The notes below the pieces were generated by a model. It was not told where the DNA came from. It did no database searches and saw only the letters and a program-made list of their open reading frames with translations. Shown here piece after piece: positions 33,587 through 46,485 of a stretch of DNA of 64,000 nucleotides. Origin of the DNA: Mactra quadrangularis (taxonomy: Eukaryota; Mollusca; Bivalvia; Venerida; Mactridae). Within the stretch, counting starts at the first letter, position 1; every line of letters begins with the position of its first letter. The position numbers were made by a program, and so were the translations under genes. The DNA is taken from NCBI GenBank assembly GCA_025267735.1, contig CM046308.1, positions 36,073,267 to 36,137,266 of the forward strand, given 5' to 3'.

Positions 33587-33904
33587 AACCCGCCCGGCTA
33601 GCTCAGTTGGTAGCACGCAAGTCTACTGATCGAGGGGTCGTGGGTTCGATTCCCAGGCGGGGCATACTTTCGTAGAGCTTGGTCATGAAATTATTTCTAC
33701 GGCCATTCTCCCTCCTACCAATGATTTTTTAATTATGTAGGGCAGTTGTCAGTCACTGACGAAAGTATGCGCTTAGTAGTTGGTTAACAGCTAAATCCAG
33801 AGATTTAGCCTTTCCAGGAACAGTAAGTAGGTTGACTGACCGCCGTTATATGATTTATGAAATGTGTTGCTACGGCGTTAAACACAACAAAAACAAACAA
33901 ACAA
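33587..33904 (+). mobile_element. tRNA-derived SINE, copy 2
   Basis: A perfect 12-bp duplication ATATTTCTTTGG flanks it (33575-33586 and 33905-33916). The head GGCTAGCTCAGTTGGTAGC (A box) and GGTTCGATTCC (B box) derives from a tRNA, but the D and anticodon stems no longer pair, so it is not a tRNA gene. The 3' portion has TTTCCAGGAACAGTAAGTAGG and the tail ACGGCGTTAAACACAAC followed by AAACAAACAAACAAA. It shares the 3' half with the SINE at 3727. The long intact duplication suggests a recent insertion. Confidence 0.95.
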
Positions 33905-34231
33905 ATATTTCTTTGGTATGAACATTTCATTATTAGAAATATCTAATCTGTTGCCTTTCAAATCTTCCTTTGAATGCCATATTTCTGTTTAAAACAACAT
34001 AACGGGTTGAAAATGACTTTTGCAATTTTGGTGTTGATGAAATTTCATACTCCTGTGTATGGAGATAATGATATAACGGTAATACATAAAAAGAATATTG
34101 TTTATTCCAAGCATGCGTCAATAACTAGAAATTGTTTCATGTAATTTTCTTTGTGGTATGATGAACGAAATGAAGATATCCTAATCTTGGCTCTTCTTGT
34201 GGATGGTTGTGCAATTCCGACCCTGTACATA

Positions 34232-34604
34232 CAGTACCCACCAAAAGTTTGGAGACATTTTCACTTTGTAGGCCTACTCAATAGCCTTTATCTAAAATTT
34301 AATGACTGTTTATTTTGAAATGCTTTTTATTTTTGTTTATTTTTTTGGTAATCATTATTATTGTATCTGAACCTACAAAAATAGCATAAAAGATATGTTA
34401 TGGAAAATAATAACAATAATCATGGATTTGGAGGCTATAGGATATCAGATGCTGAAGTTTATAGACATGTTGCATTCCTGAAATTTGTTTTTGTCAATTT
34501 ATCACAAACTATACTTAAATACATTTAAAACAATGATTCAAGAAAATATCATCTAAATTCAAGAATTGTTGTATTTTTTGTCTCCAAACTTTTGGTGGGT
34601 ACTG
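34232..34604. mobile_element. Tc1/mariner-type MITE
   Basis: The terminal inverted repeats are identical for 26 bases, starting CAGTACCCACCAAAAGTTTG then GAGACA, and TA dinucleotides flank both ends (34230-34231 and 34605-34606). It is 373 bp long and AT-rich, with no transposase. The perfect termini and TA target fit Tc1/mariner; the identical ends suggest a recent insertion. Confidence 0.92.
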
Positions 34605-34811
34605 TATTCCCATTTCCATAACACCGTATAATGCATTAGAAAAAATATGTCATCAATATTAAGTACGACATTTAAACTTTGATAATCCTTTAAATGATGG
34701 CTTTATCATTGTTGAGGAAGATTTCCACATAAATATCAACAATCATTTGTTTTTCCTAGACAATCTGATTACTGTGAATCACAGCTCAAGTATGTTTTAA
34801 TTTGACAATAT

Positions 34812-34829
34812 TTTATCTATCTATCTATC
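34812..34829 (+). repeat. ATCT microsatellite
   Basis: Four tandem ATCT repeats next to the left end of the hAT remnant. Confidence 0.7.
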
Positions 34830-34838
34830 AAACTTTGT

Positions 34839-35663
34839 TAAGGCTACTACCCGGGTACAAAGTTATTACCCGGTACCCGTAAAATAAAACACTTCATATT
34901 AATTAGTTTTGATTTTTCAGCCATTAAAAATTCTGCCTCGATCAGAATTATTATGAAATGTTCATCTACCGAATTTCTCTATAGGCACTACTTTACAACA
35001 ATATTGCCGACGACCAAGTATAACAGTTACTAACCAACTAATATGAATCCAGCTTTTTGAACAATTTCGCTAAAGTGCTGGATTCACATTTATGTATTAT
35101 TGCGTTGTAATGGCTAAAATATCAACAATATACGTTCATATACGTCAATATTCGTTCCAACTATCAGTTAACTCAGAAAAATGTTCGCATACGAGGACAA
35201 CCTAATTAGACAAATTGTTTAATACTGGTCGTGGTACGGAATGCTCGGAACTACGTGTAGGTACATTCAGACATACTTCAGGTTTGGACTTATTAATAAA
35301 CATAGGCAAAGGAAAACCAGATATTGGAAGGCTAGGTGGCAAGTAACCTGGATTTGTTATATCTATTCATAAACTTAACTGCAACGGCAACATTCGGGTC
35401 AAGACTAGCTCTCTGCTTTGTGATTGTAAGCCCTGCGACGCTAAACACTCTTTTTGACGGGACAGAAGTTGCTAGAATTACAAGACTCTCCTTTGCCAAC
35501 AAAGACAACTTCGGAAACATTGTTCCTATTTTATAAGCAGTAACAAGTGCCAGGATGTAGGAGTAATAACTCTTTCATGATTTATAACAGCGAGTACCCG
35601 GGTACCCGCGGGTAATACGGCCTCGGGTACCCGGGTACAAATTTTCTACCCGTCCCAGCCCTA
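34839..35663 (-). mobile_element. Internally deleted hAT element (GGGTACCCGGGTA-rich ends)
   Basis: The right end, read on the minus strand, is TAGGGCTGGGACGGGTAG followed by TTGTACCCGGGTACCCGAGG. The left end TAAGGCTACTACCCGGGTAC is a diverged inverted match. The CAGGG/TAGGG-type end and the enclosed hAT dimerisation-domain fragment make it a hAT element. No 8-bp duplication is visible: AACTTTGT lies on the left and CCGCCAGT on the right. The right end abuts exactly the inverted flank of the satellite array, suggesting rearrangement at that edge. Confidence 0.7.
35332..35520 (-). pseudogene. hAT transposase C-terminal fragment
   Basis: A 62-codon minus-strand frame matches the C-terminal dimerisation region of hAT transposases (ZBED-related family): it has FPKLSLLAKESLVILATSVP, then KRVFSVAGLTITKQRASLDP, then a PNVAVAVKFMN-like tail. 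The usual family motif is SVPSERVFS; here the E is K. Upstream on the minus strand the frame quickly loses similarity, and no DDE catalytic part, BED finger or start context is present. It is the last piece of a dead transposase inside the element at 34839-35663. Confidence 0.85.
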
Positions 35664-35741
35664 CCGCCAGTACAAAAACATTGCATTCAGTCATCGTGTA
35701 ATTATTCAAGCTTTGAGAGTTGAAAATAAACGGACGATGCC
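35664..35741 (+). repeat. Left inverted flank of the satellite array
   Basis: This 78-bp sequence starts CCGCCAGTACAAAAACATTG and ends AAATAAACGGACGATGCC. It is repeated in inverse complement at 57473-57550 with about seven mismatches. It lies between the hAT remnant and the first satellite sequence. Together with its partner it acts as a terminal inverted repeat around the whole 21.9-kb array. Confidence 0.92.
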
Positions 35742-38700
35742 CTACGTAGTGGGTGCCATGGCAACAGAGCCGCAAAGTATACCGTGCAATACAATCTGAT
35801 TAAAACCCGATCTACAAATTTACCGCTCGCACGACCGTGGTCTACTGTGTTTACGCAGATTGCGTGCAATATGGCTATATCTATAGGGCTTTAGAACAGC
35901 AAAAATAGGCGTGGCCTCCTGGTGTCGGAAGGTTTGCACGGGTTTTTTGGTACCTGAATGTAGTTAGTTACTTGTTTAAACACATTTTCCCGATGCCCTA
36001 TGGCTATATAGGGCTATAGAACAGCAAAAATGGCCGCCTTATCCTGGTGTCGCAAGGTTTGCACGCGTTTTTTGCTACCTTAATGTAGTTAGTTACTTGT
36101 TTAAACACATTTTCCTGATGCCCTAGGTAGTTAGCAATCCATTTGCACAAAAATCATACCTGCGCAGTGAGATGCGCAGTGGCTACAGGGCCCCAAAGTC
36201 GCCCCTCATCCTGGTGTCGCAAAATTTGCACGGGTTTTCTCGGTACCTGAACCTGGTGGGTTTGGTGTTCAAACACGTTTTCCAGGTGCCCTAGATGGTT
36301 AGCAACCTAACTGCAAAAAATCACAGTCGCACACCGAGTTGCGCCATGGCAACAGAGCCGCAAAGTATACCGTGCAATATGGCTATATAGGGCTAAGATA
36401 GAACAGCAAAAATGGCCGACTCATCCTGGTGTCGCAAGGTTTGCACGCATTTTTTGCTACCTTAATGTAGTTAGTTATTTGTTTAAACACATTTTCCTGA
36501 TGCCCTACGTAGTTAGCAACCCATTTGCACAAAAATCATACCTGCGCAGTGAGATGCGCAGTGGCTACAAAGCCCCAAAGTCGCCCCTCATCCAGGTGTC
36601 GCAAAATTTGCACGGGTTTTCTCTGTACCTGAAGGTGGTGGGTTTGGTGTTCAAACACGTTTTGCAGGTGCCCTAGATGGTTAGCAACCTAACTGCAAAA
36701 AATCACAGTCGCACACCGAGTTGCGCCATGGCAACAGAGCCGCAAAGTATACCGTGCAATATGGCTATATAGGGCTATAGAACAGCAAAAATGGCCGCCT
36801 CATCCTGGTGTCGCAAGGTTTGCACGCGTTTTTTGCTACCTTAATGTAGTTAGTTACTTGTTTAAACACATTTTCCTGATGCCCTACGTAGTTAGCAACC
36901 AATTTGCACAAAAATCATACCTGCGCAGTGAGATGCGCAGTGGCTACAGGGCCCCAAAGTCGCCTCTAATCCTGGTGTCGCAAAATTTGCACGGGTTTTC
37001 TCGGTACCTGAACGTGGTGGGTTTGGTGTTCAAACACGTTTTGCAGGTGCCCTAGATGGTTAGCAACCTAACTGCAAAAAATCACAGTCGCACACCGAGT
37101 TGCGCCATGGCAACAGAGCCGCAAAGTATACCGTGCAATATGGCTATATAGGGCTATAGAACAGCAAAAATGGCCGCCTCATCCTGGTGTCGCAAGGTTT
37201 GCACGCGTTTTTTGCTACCTTAATGTAGTTAGTTACTTGTATAAACACATTTTCCTGATGCCTTACGTAGTTAGCAACCCATTTGCACAAAAATCATACC
37301 TGCGCAGTGAGATGCACAGTGGCTACAAGGCCCCAAAGTCGCCCCTCATCCAGGTGTCGCAAAATTTGCACGGGTTTTCTCGGTATCTGAACGTGGTGGG
37401 TTTGGTGTTTAAACACGTTTTTCTGGTGCCCTAGGTGGTTAGCAACCTAACTGCAAAAAATCACAGTCGCACACCGAGTTGCGCCATGGCAACAGAGCCG
37501 CAAAATATATGGCTATATAGGGCTATAGAACAGCAAAAATGGCCGCCTCATCCTGGTGTCGCAAGGTTTGCACGCGTTTTTTGCTAACTTAATGTAGTTA
37601 GTTACTTGTTTAAACACATTTTCCTGATGCTCTACGTAGTTAGCAACCCATTTGCACAAAATCATACCTGCGCAGTGAGATGCGCAGTGGCTACAGGGCC
37701 CCAAAGTCGCCTCTAATCCTGGTGTCGCAAAATTTGCACGGGTTTTCTCGGTACCTGAACGTGGTGGGTTTGGTGTTCAAACACATTTTGCAGGTGTCCT
37801 AGATGGTAAGCAACCTAACTGCAAAAAATCACAGTCGCACACCGAGTTGCGCCATGGCAACAGAGCCGCAAAGTATACCGTGCAATATGGCTATATAGGG
37901 CTATAGAACAGCAAAAATGGCCGCCTCATCCTGGTGTCGCAAGGTTTGCACGCGTTTTTTGCTACCTTAATGTAGTTACTTACTTGTTTAAACACATTTT
38001 CCTGATGCCCTACGTTGTTAGCAACCCATTTGCACAAAAAGCATAAGTTCGCAGTGAGATGCACAGTGGCTACAAGGCCCCAAAGTCGCCCCTCATCCAG
38101 GTGTCGCAAAATTTGCACGGGTTTTCTCGGTATCTGAACGTGGTGGGTTTGGTGTTTAAACACGTTTTCCAGGTGCCCTAGATGGTTAGCAACCTAACTG
38201 CAAAAAATCACAGTCGCACACCGAGTTGCGCCATGGCAACAGAGCCGCAAATATACCGTGCAATATGGCTATATAGGGCTATAGAACAGGTAAAAATGGC
38301 CGCCTCATCCTGGTGTCGCAAGGTTTGCACGCGTTTTTGCTACCTTAATGTAGTTAGTTACTTGTTTAAACACATTTTCCTGATGCCCTACGTAGTTAGC
38401 AACCCATTTGCACAAAAATCGTTCCTGCGCAGTGAGATGCGCTGTGGCTACACGGCCCCAAAGTCATCCCTCATCCTGGTGTCGCAAAATTTGCACGGGT
38501 TTTCTCGGTACCTGAACGTGGTTGGTTTGGTGTTTAAACACGTTTTTCAAGTGCCCTAGATGGTTAGCAACCTAACTGCAAAAAATCACAGTCGCACACC
38601 GAGTTGCGCCATGGCAACAGAGCCGCAAACTATACCGTGCAATATGGCTATATAGGGCTATAGAACAGCAAAAATGGCCGCCTCATCCTGGTGTCGCATG

Positions 38701-40480
38701 GTTTGCACGCGTTTTTTGCTACCTTATTGTAGTTAGTTACTTGTATAAACACATTTTCCTGATGCCCTACGTAGTTAGCAACCCATTTGCACAAAAATCA
38801 TACCTGCGCAGTGAGATGCACAGTGGCTACAAGGCCCCAAAATCGCCCCTCATCCTGGTGTCGTAAAATTTGCATGGGTTTTCTCGGTACCTGAAGGTGG
38901 TGGGTTTGGTGTTTAAACACGTTTTTCAGGTGCCCTAGATGGTTAGCAACCGAACTGCAAAAAATCACGGTCGCACACCGAGTTGCGCCATGGCAACAGA
39001 GCCGCAAAGTATATCGTGCAATATGGCTATATAGGGCTATAGAACAGCAAAAAGGACCGCCTCATCCTGGTGTCGCAAGGTTTGCACGCGTTTTTTGCTA
39101 CTTTAATGTAGTTAGTTACTTGTTTAAACAAATTTTCCTGATGCCCTACGTAGTTAGCAACCCATTTGCACAAAAATAATACCTGCGCAGTGAGATGCGC
39201 AGTGGCTACAGGGCCCCAAAATCGCCCCTCATCCTGGTGTCGCGAAAATGGCACGGGTTTTCTCGGTACCTGAACGTGGTGGGTTTGGTGTTTAAACACG
39301 TTTTTCAGGTGCCCTAGATGGTTAGCAACCTAACTGCAAAAAATCACAGTCGCACACCGAGTTGCGCCATGGCAACAGAGCCGCAAAGTATACAGTGCAA
39401 TATGGCTACATAGGGCTATAGAACAGCAAAAATGGCCGCCTCATCCTGGTGTCGCAAGGTTTGCACGCGTTTTTTGCCACCTTAATGTAGTTAGTTATTT
39501 GTTTAAACACATTTTCCTGATGCCCTACGTAGTTAGCAACCCATTTGCACAAAAATCATACCTGCGCAGTGAGATGCGCAGTGGCTACAGGGCCCCAAAG
39601 TCGCCCCTCATCCTGGTGTCGCAAAATTTGCACGGGTTTTCTCGGTACCTGAAGGTGGTGGGTTTGATGTTTAAACACGTTTTTCAGGTGCCCCAGATGG
39701 TTAGCAACCTAACTGCAAAAAATCACAGTCGCACACCGAGTTGCGCCATGGCAACAGAGCCGCAAAGTATACCTTGCAATATGGCTATATAGGGCTATAG
39801 AACAGCAAAAATGGCCGCCTCATCCTGGTGTCGCAAGGTTTGCACGCGTTTTTAGCTACCTTAATGTAGTTAGTTACTTGTTTAAACACATTTTCCTGAT
39901 GCCCTACGTAGTTAGCAACCCATTTGCACAAAAAACATACCTGCACAGTGAGATGCGCAGTGGCTACAGGGCCCCAAAGTCGCCACTCATCCTGGTGTCG
40001 CAAAATTTGCACGGGTTTTCTCGGTACCTGAACGTGGTGGGTTTGGTGTTTAAACAAGTTTTCCAGGTGCCCTAGATGGTTAGCAACCTAACTGCAAAAA
40101 ATCACAGTCGCACACCGAGTTGCGCCATGGCAACAGAGCCGCAAAGTATACCGAGCAATATGGCTATATAGGGCTATAGAACAGCAAAATAGGCCGCCTC
40201 ATCCTGGTGTCGCAAGGTTTGCACGCGTTTTTTGCTACCTTAATGTAGTTAGTTACTTGTTTAAACACATTTTCCTGATGCCCTACGTATTTAGCAACCC
40301 ATTTGCACAAAAATCATACCTGCGCAGTGAGATGCGCAGTGGCTACAGGGCCCCAAAGTCGCCCCTCATCCTGGTGTCGCAAAATTTGCACGGGTTTTCT
40401 CGGTACCTGAACGTGATGGGTTTGGTGTTTAAACACGTTTGTCCGGTGCCCTAGATGGTTAGCAACCTAACTGCAAAAAA
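35737..40480 (+). repeat. Satellite array, left subfamily zone (about 11-12 units)
   Basis: Units here carry diagnostic variants: TGTCGCAAAATTTGCACGGG, AAAATGGCCGCCTCATCCTGG, CCATTTGCACAAAAATCA, ATCACAGTCGCACACCG and GAACGTGGTGGG. Full 379-bp units begin at GTTTAAACACATTTTCCTG near 36099 and repeat with small indels (36481, 36860, 37239 and so on). The first two units are abnormal: one carries a 71-bp insertion at 35792-35862, and the one at 35974-36098 has lost about 250 bp between GATGCCCTA and TGGCTATATAGG. Every unit is a dimer of a 168-bp A half and a 211-bp B half. Confidence 0.95.
35792..35862. mobile_element. 71-bp MITE inserted in the first satellite unit
   Basis: A perfect 9-bp duplication CGTGCAATA of satellite sequence flanks it (35783-35791 and 35863-35871). 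The ends CAATCTGATTAAAAC and (inverted) CAATCTGCGTAAAC are matching termini. Its first part, CAATCTGATTAAAACCCGAT, then a CCGCTCGCA-like segment, matches the inverse complement of the right end of the 399-bp element at 61686-62084. It is therefore an internally deleted relative. The 9-bp target is Mutator-like. Confidence 0.88.
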
Positions 40481-43400
40481 TCACATTCGCACACCGAGTT
40501 GCGCCATGGCAACAGAGCCGCAAAGTATACCGTGCAATATGGCTATATAGGGCTATAGAACAGCAAAAATAGGCCCCTCATCCTGGTGTCCCGAGGTTTT
40601 CACGCGTTTTTTGCTACCTGAATGTAGTTACTTACTTGTTTAGACACATTTTCCCGATGCCCTGCGTAGTTAGCAACCTATTTACACAAAAATCATACCT
40701 GCGCAATGAGATGCGCAGTGGCTACAGGGCCCTAAAGTCGCCCCTCATCCTGGTGTCTCGAGATTTGCACGGGTATTCTCGGTACCTGAACGTGATGGGT
40801 TTGGTGTTTAAACACGTTTTTCAGGTGCCCTACATGGTTAGCAACCTAACTGCAAAAAATCACATTCGCACACCGAGTTGCGCCATGGCAACAGAGCCGC
40901 AAAGTATACCGTGCAATATGGCTATATAGGGCTATAGAACAGCGAAAATAGGCCCCTCATCCTGGTGTCCCGAGGTTTGCACGCGTTTTTTGCTACCTAA
41001 ATGTAGTTACTTACTTGTTTAAACACATTTTCCCGATGCCCTACGTAGTTAGCAACCTATTTACACAAAAATCATACCTGCGCAGTGAGATGCGCAGTGG
41101 CTACAGGGCCCCAAATTCGCCCCTCATCCTGGTGTCCCGAGATTTGCACGGGTATTCTCGGTACCTGAACCTGATGGGTTTGGTGTTTAAACACGTTTTT
41201 CAGGTGCCCTAGATGATTAGCAACCTAACTGCAAAAAATCACATTCGCACACCGAGTTGCGCCATGGCAACAGAGCCGCAAAGTATACCGTGCAATATGA
41301 CAATATAGGGCTATAGAACAGCAAAAATAGGCCCCTCATCCTGGTGTTCCGAGGTTTGCACGCGTTTTTTGCTACCGGAATGTAGTTACTTACTTGTTTA
41401 AACACATTTCCCGATGCCCTACGTACTTAGCAACCTATTTACACAAAAATCATACCTGCGCAGTGAGAAGCGCAGTGGCTACAGGGCCCCAAAGTCGCCC
41501 CTCATCCTGGTGTCCATAGATTTGCACGGGTATTCTCGGTACCTGAACCTGGTGGGTTTGGTGTTTAAACACGTTTTTCAGGTGCCCTAGATCGTTAGCA
41601 ACCTAACTACAAAAAATCACATTTGCACACCGAGTTGCGCCATGGCAACAGAGCCGCAAAGTATACCGTGCAATATGGCTATATAGGGCTATAGAACAGC
41701 AAAAATAGGCCCCTCATCCTGGTGTCCCGAGGTTTGCACGCGTTTTTGCTACCTGAATGTAGTTACTTACTTGTTTAAACACATTTTCCCGATGCCCTAC
41801 GTAGTTAGCAACCTACTTACACAAAAATCATACCTGCGCAGTGAAATGCGCAGTGGCTACAGGGCCCCAAAGTCGCCCCTCATCCTAGTGTCCCGAGATT
41901 GGCACGGGTATTCTCGGTACCTGAACCTGGTGGGTTTGGTGTTTAAACACGTTTTTCAGGTGCCCTAGATAGTTAGCAACCTAACTGCAAAAAATCACAT
42001 TCGCACACCGAGTTGCGCCATGGCAACAGAGCCGCAAAGTATACCGTGCAATATGGCTATATAGGGCTATAGAACAGCAAAAATAGGCCCCTCATCCTGG
42101 TGTCCCGAGGTTTGCACGCATTTTTTGCTACCTGAATGTAGTTACTTACTTGTTTAAACACATTTTCCCGATGCCCTACGTAGTTTGCAACCTATTTACA
42201 CAAAAATCATACCTGCGCAGTGAGATGCGCAGTGGCTACAGGGCCCCAAAGTCGCCCCTCATCCTGGTGTCCCGAGATTGGCACGGGTATTCTCGGTACC
42301 TGAACCTGGTGGGTTTGGTGTTTAAACACGTTTTTCAGGTGCCCTAGATAGTTAGCAACCTAACTGCAAAAAATCACAATCGCACACCGAGTTGCGCCAG
42401 TGCAACAGAGCCGCAAAGTATACCGTGCAATATGGCTATATAGGGCCATAGAACAGCAACAATAGGCCCCTCATCCTGGTGTCCCGAGGTTTGCACGCGT
42501 TTTTGCTACCTGGATGTAGTTACTTACTTGTTTAAACACATTTTCCCGATGCCCTACGTAGTTAGCAACCTATTTACACAAAAATCATACCTGCGCAGTA
42601 AGATGCGCAGTGGCTACAGGGCCCCAAAGTCGCCCCTCATCCTGGTGTCCCGAGATTTGCACGGGTAATCTCGGTACCTGAACCTGGTGGGTTTGGTGTT
42701 TAAACACGTTTTTCAGGTGCCCTAGATAGTTAGCAACCTAACTGAAAAAAATCACATTCGCACACCGAGTTGCGCCATGGCAACAGAGCCGCAAAGTATA
42801 CCGTGCAATATGGCTATATAGGGCTATAGAACAGCAAAAATAGGCCCCTCATCCTGGTGTCCCGAGGTTTGCACGCGTTTTTTGCTACCTGAATGTAGTT
42901 ACTTACTTGTTTAAACACATTTTCCCGATGCCCTACGTAGTTAGCAACCTATTTACACAAAAATCATACCTGCGCAGTGAGATGCGCAGTGGCTACAGGG
43001 CCCCAAAGTCGCCCCTCATCCTGGTGTCCCGAGATTTGCACGGGTATTCTCGGTACCTGAACCTGGTGGGTTTGGTGTTTAAACACGTTTTTCAGGTGCC
43101 CTAGATCGTTAGCAACCTAACTACAAAAAATCACTTTTGCACACCGAGTTGCGCCATGGCAACAGAGCCGCAAAATATACCGTGCAATATGGCTATATAG
43201 GGCATTAGAACAGCAAAAATAGGCCCCTCATCCTGGTGTCCCGAGGTTTGCACGCGTTTTTTGCTACCTGAATGTAGTTACTTACTTGTTTAAACACATT
43301 TTCCCGATGCCCTACTTAGTTAGCAACCTATCTGCACAAAAAGCATACCTGCGCAGTGAGATGCGCAGTGGCTACAGGGCCCCAAGGTCGCCCGTCATCC

Positions 43401-44424
43401 TGGTGTCCCGAGATTTGCACGGGTATTCTCGGTACCTGAACCTGATGGGTTTGGTGTTTAAACACGTTTTACAGGTGCCCTAGATGGTTCGCAACCTAAC
43501 TGCAAAAAATCACATTCGCACACCGAGTTGCGCCATGGCAACAGAGCCGCAAAGTATACCGTGCAATATGGCTCTATAGGGCTATAGAACAGCAAAAATA
43601 GGCCCCTCATCCTGGTGTCCCGAGGTTTGCCTGCGTTTTTTGCTACCTGAGTGTAGTTACTTACTTGTTTAAACACATTTTCCCGATGCCCTACGTAGTT
43701 AGCAACCTCTTTACACAAAAGTCATACCTGCGCAGTGAGATGCGCAGTGGCTGCAGGGCCCCAAATTAGCACCTCATCCTGGTGTCCCGAGAGTGGCACG
43801 GGTATTCTCGGTACCTGAACCTGGTGGGTTTGGTGTTTAAACACGTTTTTCAGGTGCCCTAGATGGTTAGCAACCTAACTGCAAAAAATCACATTCGCAC
43901 ACCGAGTTGCGCCATGGCAACAGAGCCGCAAAGTATACCGTGCAATATGGCTATATAGGGCTATAGAACAGCAAAAATAGGCCCCTCATCCTGGTGTCCC
44001 GAGGTTTGCACGCTTTTTTTGCTACCTGAATGTAGTTACTTACTTGTTTAAACACATTTTCCCGATGCCCTACGTAGTTAGCAACCTATTTACACAAAAA
44101 TCATACCTGCGCAGTGAGATGCACAGTGGCTACAGGGCACCAAATTCGCCCCTCATCCTGGTGTCCAGAGATTTGCACGGGTATTCTCGGTACCTGAACC
44201 TGGTGGTTTTTGTGTTTAAACACGTTTTTCAGGTGCCCTAGATAGTTAGCAACCTAACTGCAAAAAATCACATTCGCACACCGAGTTGCGCCATGGCAAC
44301 AGAGCCGCAAAGTATACCGTGCAATATGGCTAAATAGGGCATTAGAACAGCAAAAATAGGCCCCTCATCCTGGTGTCCCGAGGTTTGCACGCGTTTTTTG
44401 CTACCTGAATGTAGTTACTTACTT

Positions 44425-44591
44425 GTTTAAACACATTTTCCCGATGCCCTACGTAGTTAGCAACCTATTTACACAAAAATCATACCTGCGCATTGAGATG
44501 CGCAGTGGCTACAGGGCCCCAAAGTCGCCCCTCATCCTGGTGTCCCGAGGTTTGCACGCGTTTTTTGCTACCTGAATGTAGTTACTTACTA
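44425..44591 (+). repeat. 167-bp A/B hybrid monomer in the array
   Basis: This begins as an A half (CTACGTAGTTAGCAACC, TGAGATGCGCAGTGGC) and, after the shared TCGCCCCTCATCCTGGTGTC, ends as a B half (GGTTTGCACGCGTTTTTTGC, GAATGTAGTTACTTAC). The B-specific 44-bp block is absent. It is what unequal exchange between A and B within their shared segment would leave. Confidence 0.88.
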
Positions 44592-46485
44592 GTTTAAACA
44601 CATTTTCCCGATGCCCTACGTAGTTAGCAACCTATTTACACAAAAATCATACCTGCGCATTGAGATGCGCAGTGGCTACAGGGCCACAAATTCGCCCCTC
44701 ATCCTGGTGTCCCGAGATTTGCACGGGTATTCTCGTTACCTGAACCTGGTGGGTTTGGTGTTTAAACACGTTTTTCAGGTGCCCTTGATGGTTAGCAACC
44801 TAACGACAAAAAATCACATTTGCACACCGAGTTGCGCCATGGCAACACAGCCGCAAAGTATACCGTGCAATATGGCTATATAGGGCTATAGAACAGCAAA
44901 AATAGGCCCTTCATCCAGGTGCCCCGAGGTTTGCACGCGTTTTTGCTACCTGAATGTAGTTACTTACTTGTTTAAACACATTTTCCCGATGCCCTACGTA
45001 GTTAGCAACCTATTTACTTAAAAATCATACCTGCGCAGTGTGATGCGCAGTGGCTACAGGGCCCAAAAGTCGCCCCTCATCCTGGTGTCCCGAGATTTGC
45101 TCGGGTATTCTCGGTACCTGAACCTAGTGGGTTTGGTGTTTAAACACGTTTTTCAGGTGCCCTAGATAGTTAGCAACCTAAATGCAAAAAATCACATTCG
45201 CACACCGAGTTGCGCCATGGCAACAGAGCCGCAAAGTATACCGTGCAATATGGCTATATAGGGCTATAGAACAGCAAAAATAGGCCCCTCATCCTGGTGT
45301 CCCGAGGTTTGCACGCGTTTTTTGCTACCTGAATGTAGTTACTTACTAGTTTAAACACATTTTCCCGATGCCCTACGTAGTTAGCAACCTATTTACACAA
45401 AAATCATACCTGCGCATTGACATGCGCAGTGGCTACAGGGCCACAAATTCGCCCCTCATCCTGGTGTCCCGAGATTTGCACGGGTATTCTCGGTAGTTGA
45501 ACCTGGTGGGATTGGTGTTTAAACACGTTTTTCAGGTGCCCTAGATGGTTAGCAACCTAACTGCAAAAAATCACATTCGCACACCGAGTTGCGCCATGGC
45601 AACAGAGCCGCAAAGTATACCGTGCAATATGGCTATATAGGGCTATAGAACAGCAAAAATAGGCCCCTCATCCTGGTGTCCCGAGGTTTGCACGCGTTTT
45701 TTGCTACCTGAATGTAGTTACTTACTTGTTTAAACACATTTTCCCGATGCCCTACGTAGTTAGCAACATATTTACACAAAAATCATACCTGCGCAGTGAG
45801 ATGCGCAGTGGCTACAGGGCCCCAAAGTCGCCCCTCATCCTGGTGTCCCGAGATTTGCACGGGTATTCTCGGTACCTGAACCTGGTGGGTTTGGTGTTTA
45901 AACACGTTTTTCAGGTGCCCTAGATAGTTAGCAACCTAACTGCAAAAAATCACATTCGCACACCGAGTTGCGCCATGGCAACAGAGCCGCAAAGTATAAC
46001 GTGCAATATGGCTATATAGGGCTATAGAACAGCAAAAATAGGCCCCTCATCCTGGTGTCCCGAGGTTTGCACGCGTTTTTTGCTACCTGAATGTATTTAC
46101 TTACTTGTTTAAACACATTTTCCCGATGCCCTACGTAGTAAGCAACCTATTTACACAAAAATCATACCTGTGCAGTGAGAAGCGCAGTGGCTACAGGGCC
46201 CCAAAGTCGCCCCTCATCCTGGTGTCCCGAGATTTGCACGGGTATTCTCGGTACCTGAACCTGGTGGGTTTGGTGTTTAAACACGTTTTTCAGGTGCCCT
46301 AGATCGTTAGCAACCTAACTACTAAAAATCACATTTGCGCACCGAGTTGCGCCATGGCAACAGAGCCGCAAAATATACCGTGCAATATGGCTATATAGGG
46401 CATTAGAACAGCAAAAATAGGCCCCTCATCCTGGTGTCCCGAGGTTTGCACGCGTTTTTGCTACCTGAATGTAGTTACTTACTGG

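Noticed and set aside
33597..33663. Functional tRNA gene
   Set aside because: The A and B boxes are present, but the D and anticodon stems do not pair and the sequence is the head of a SINE with a 12-bp target duplication.
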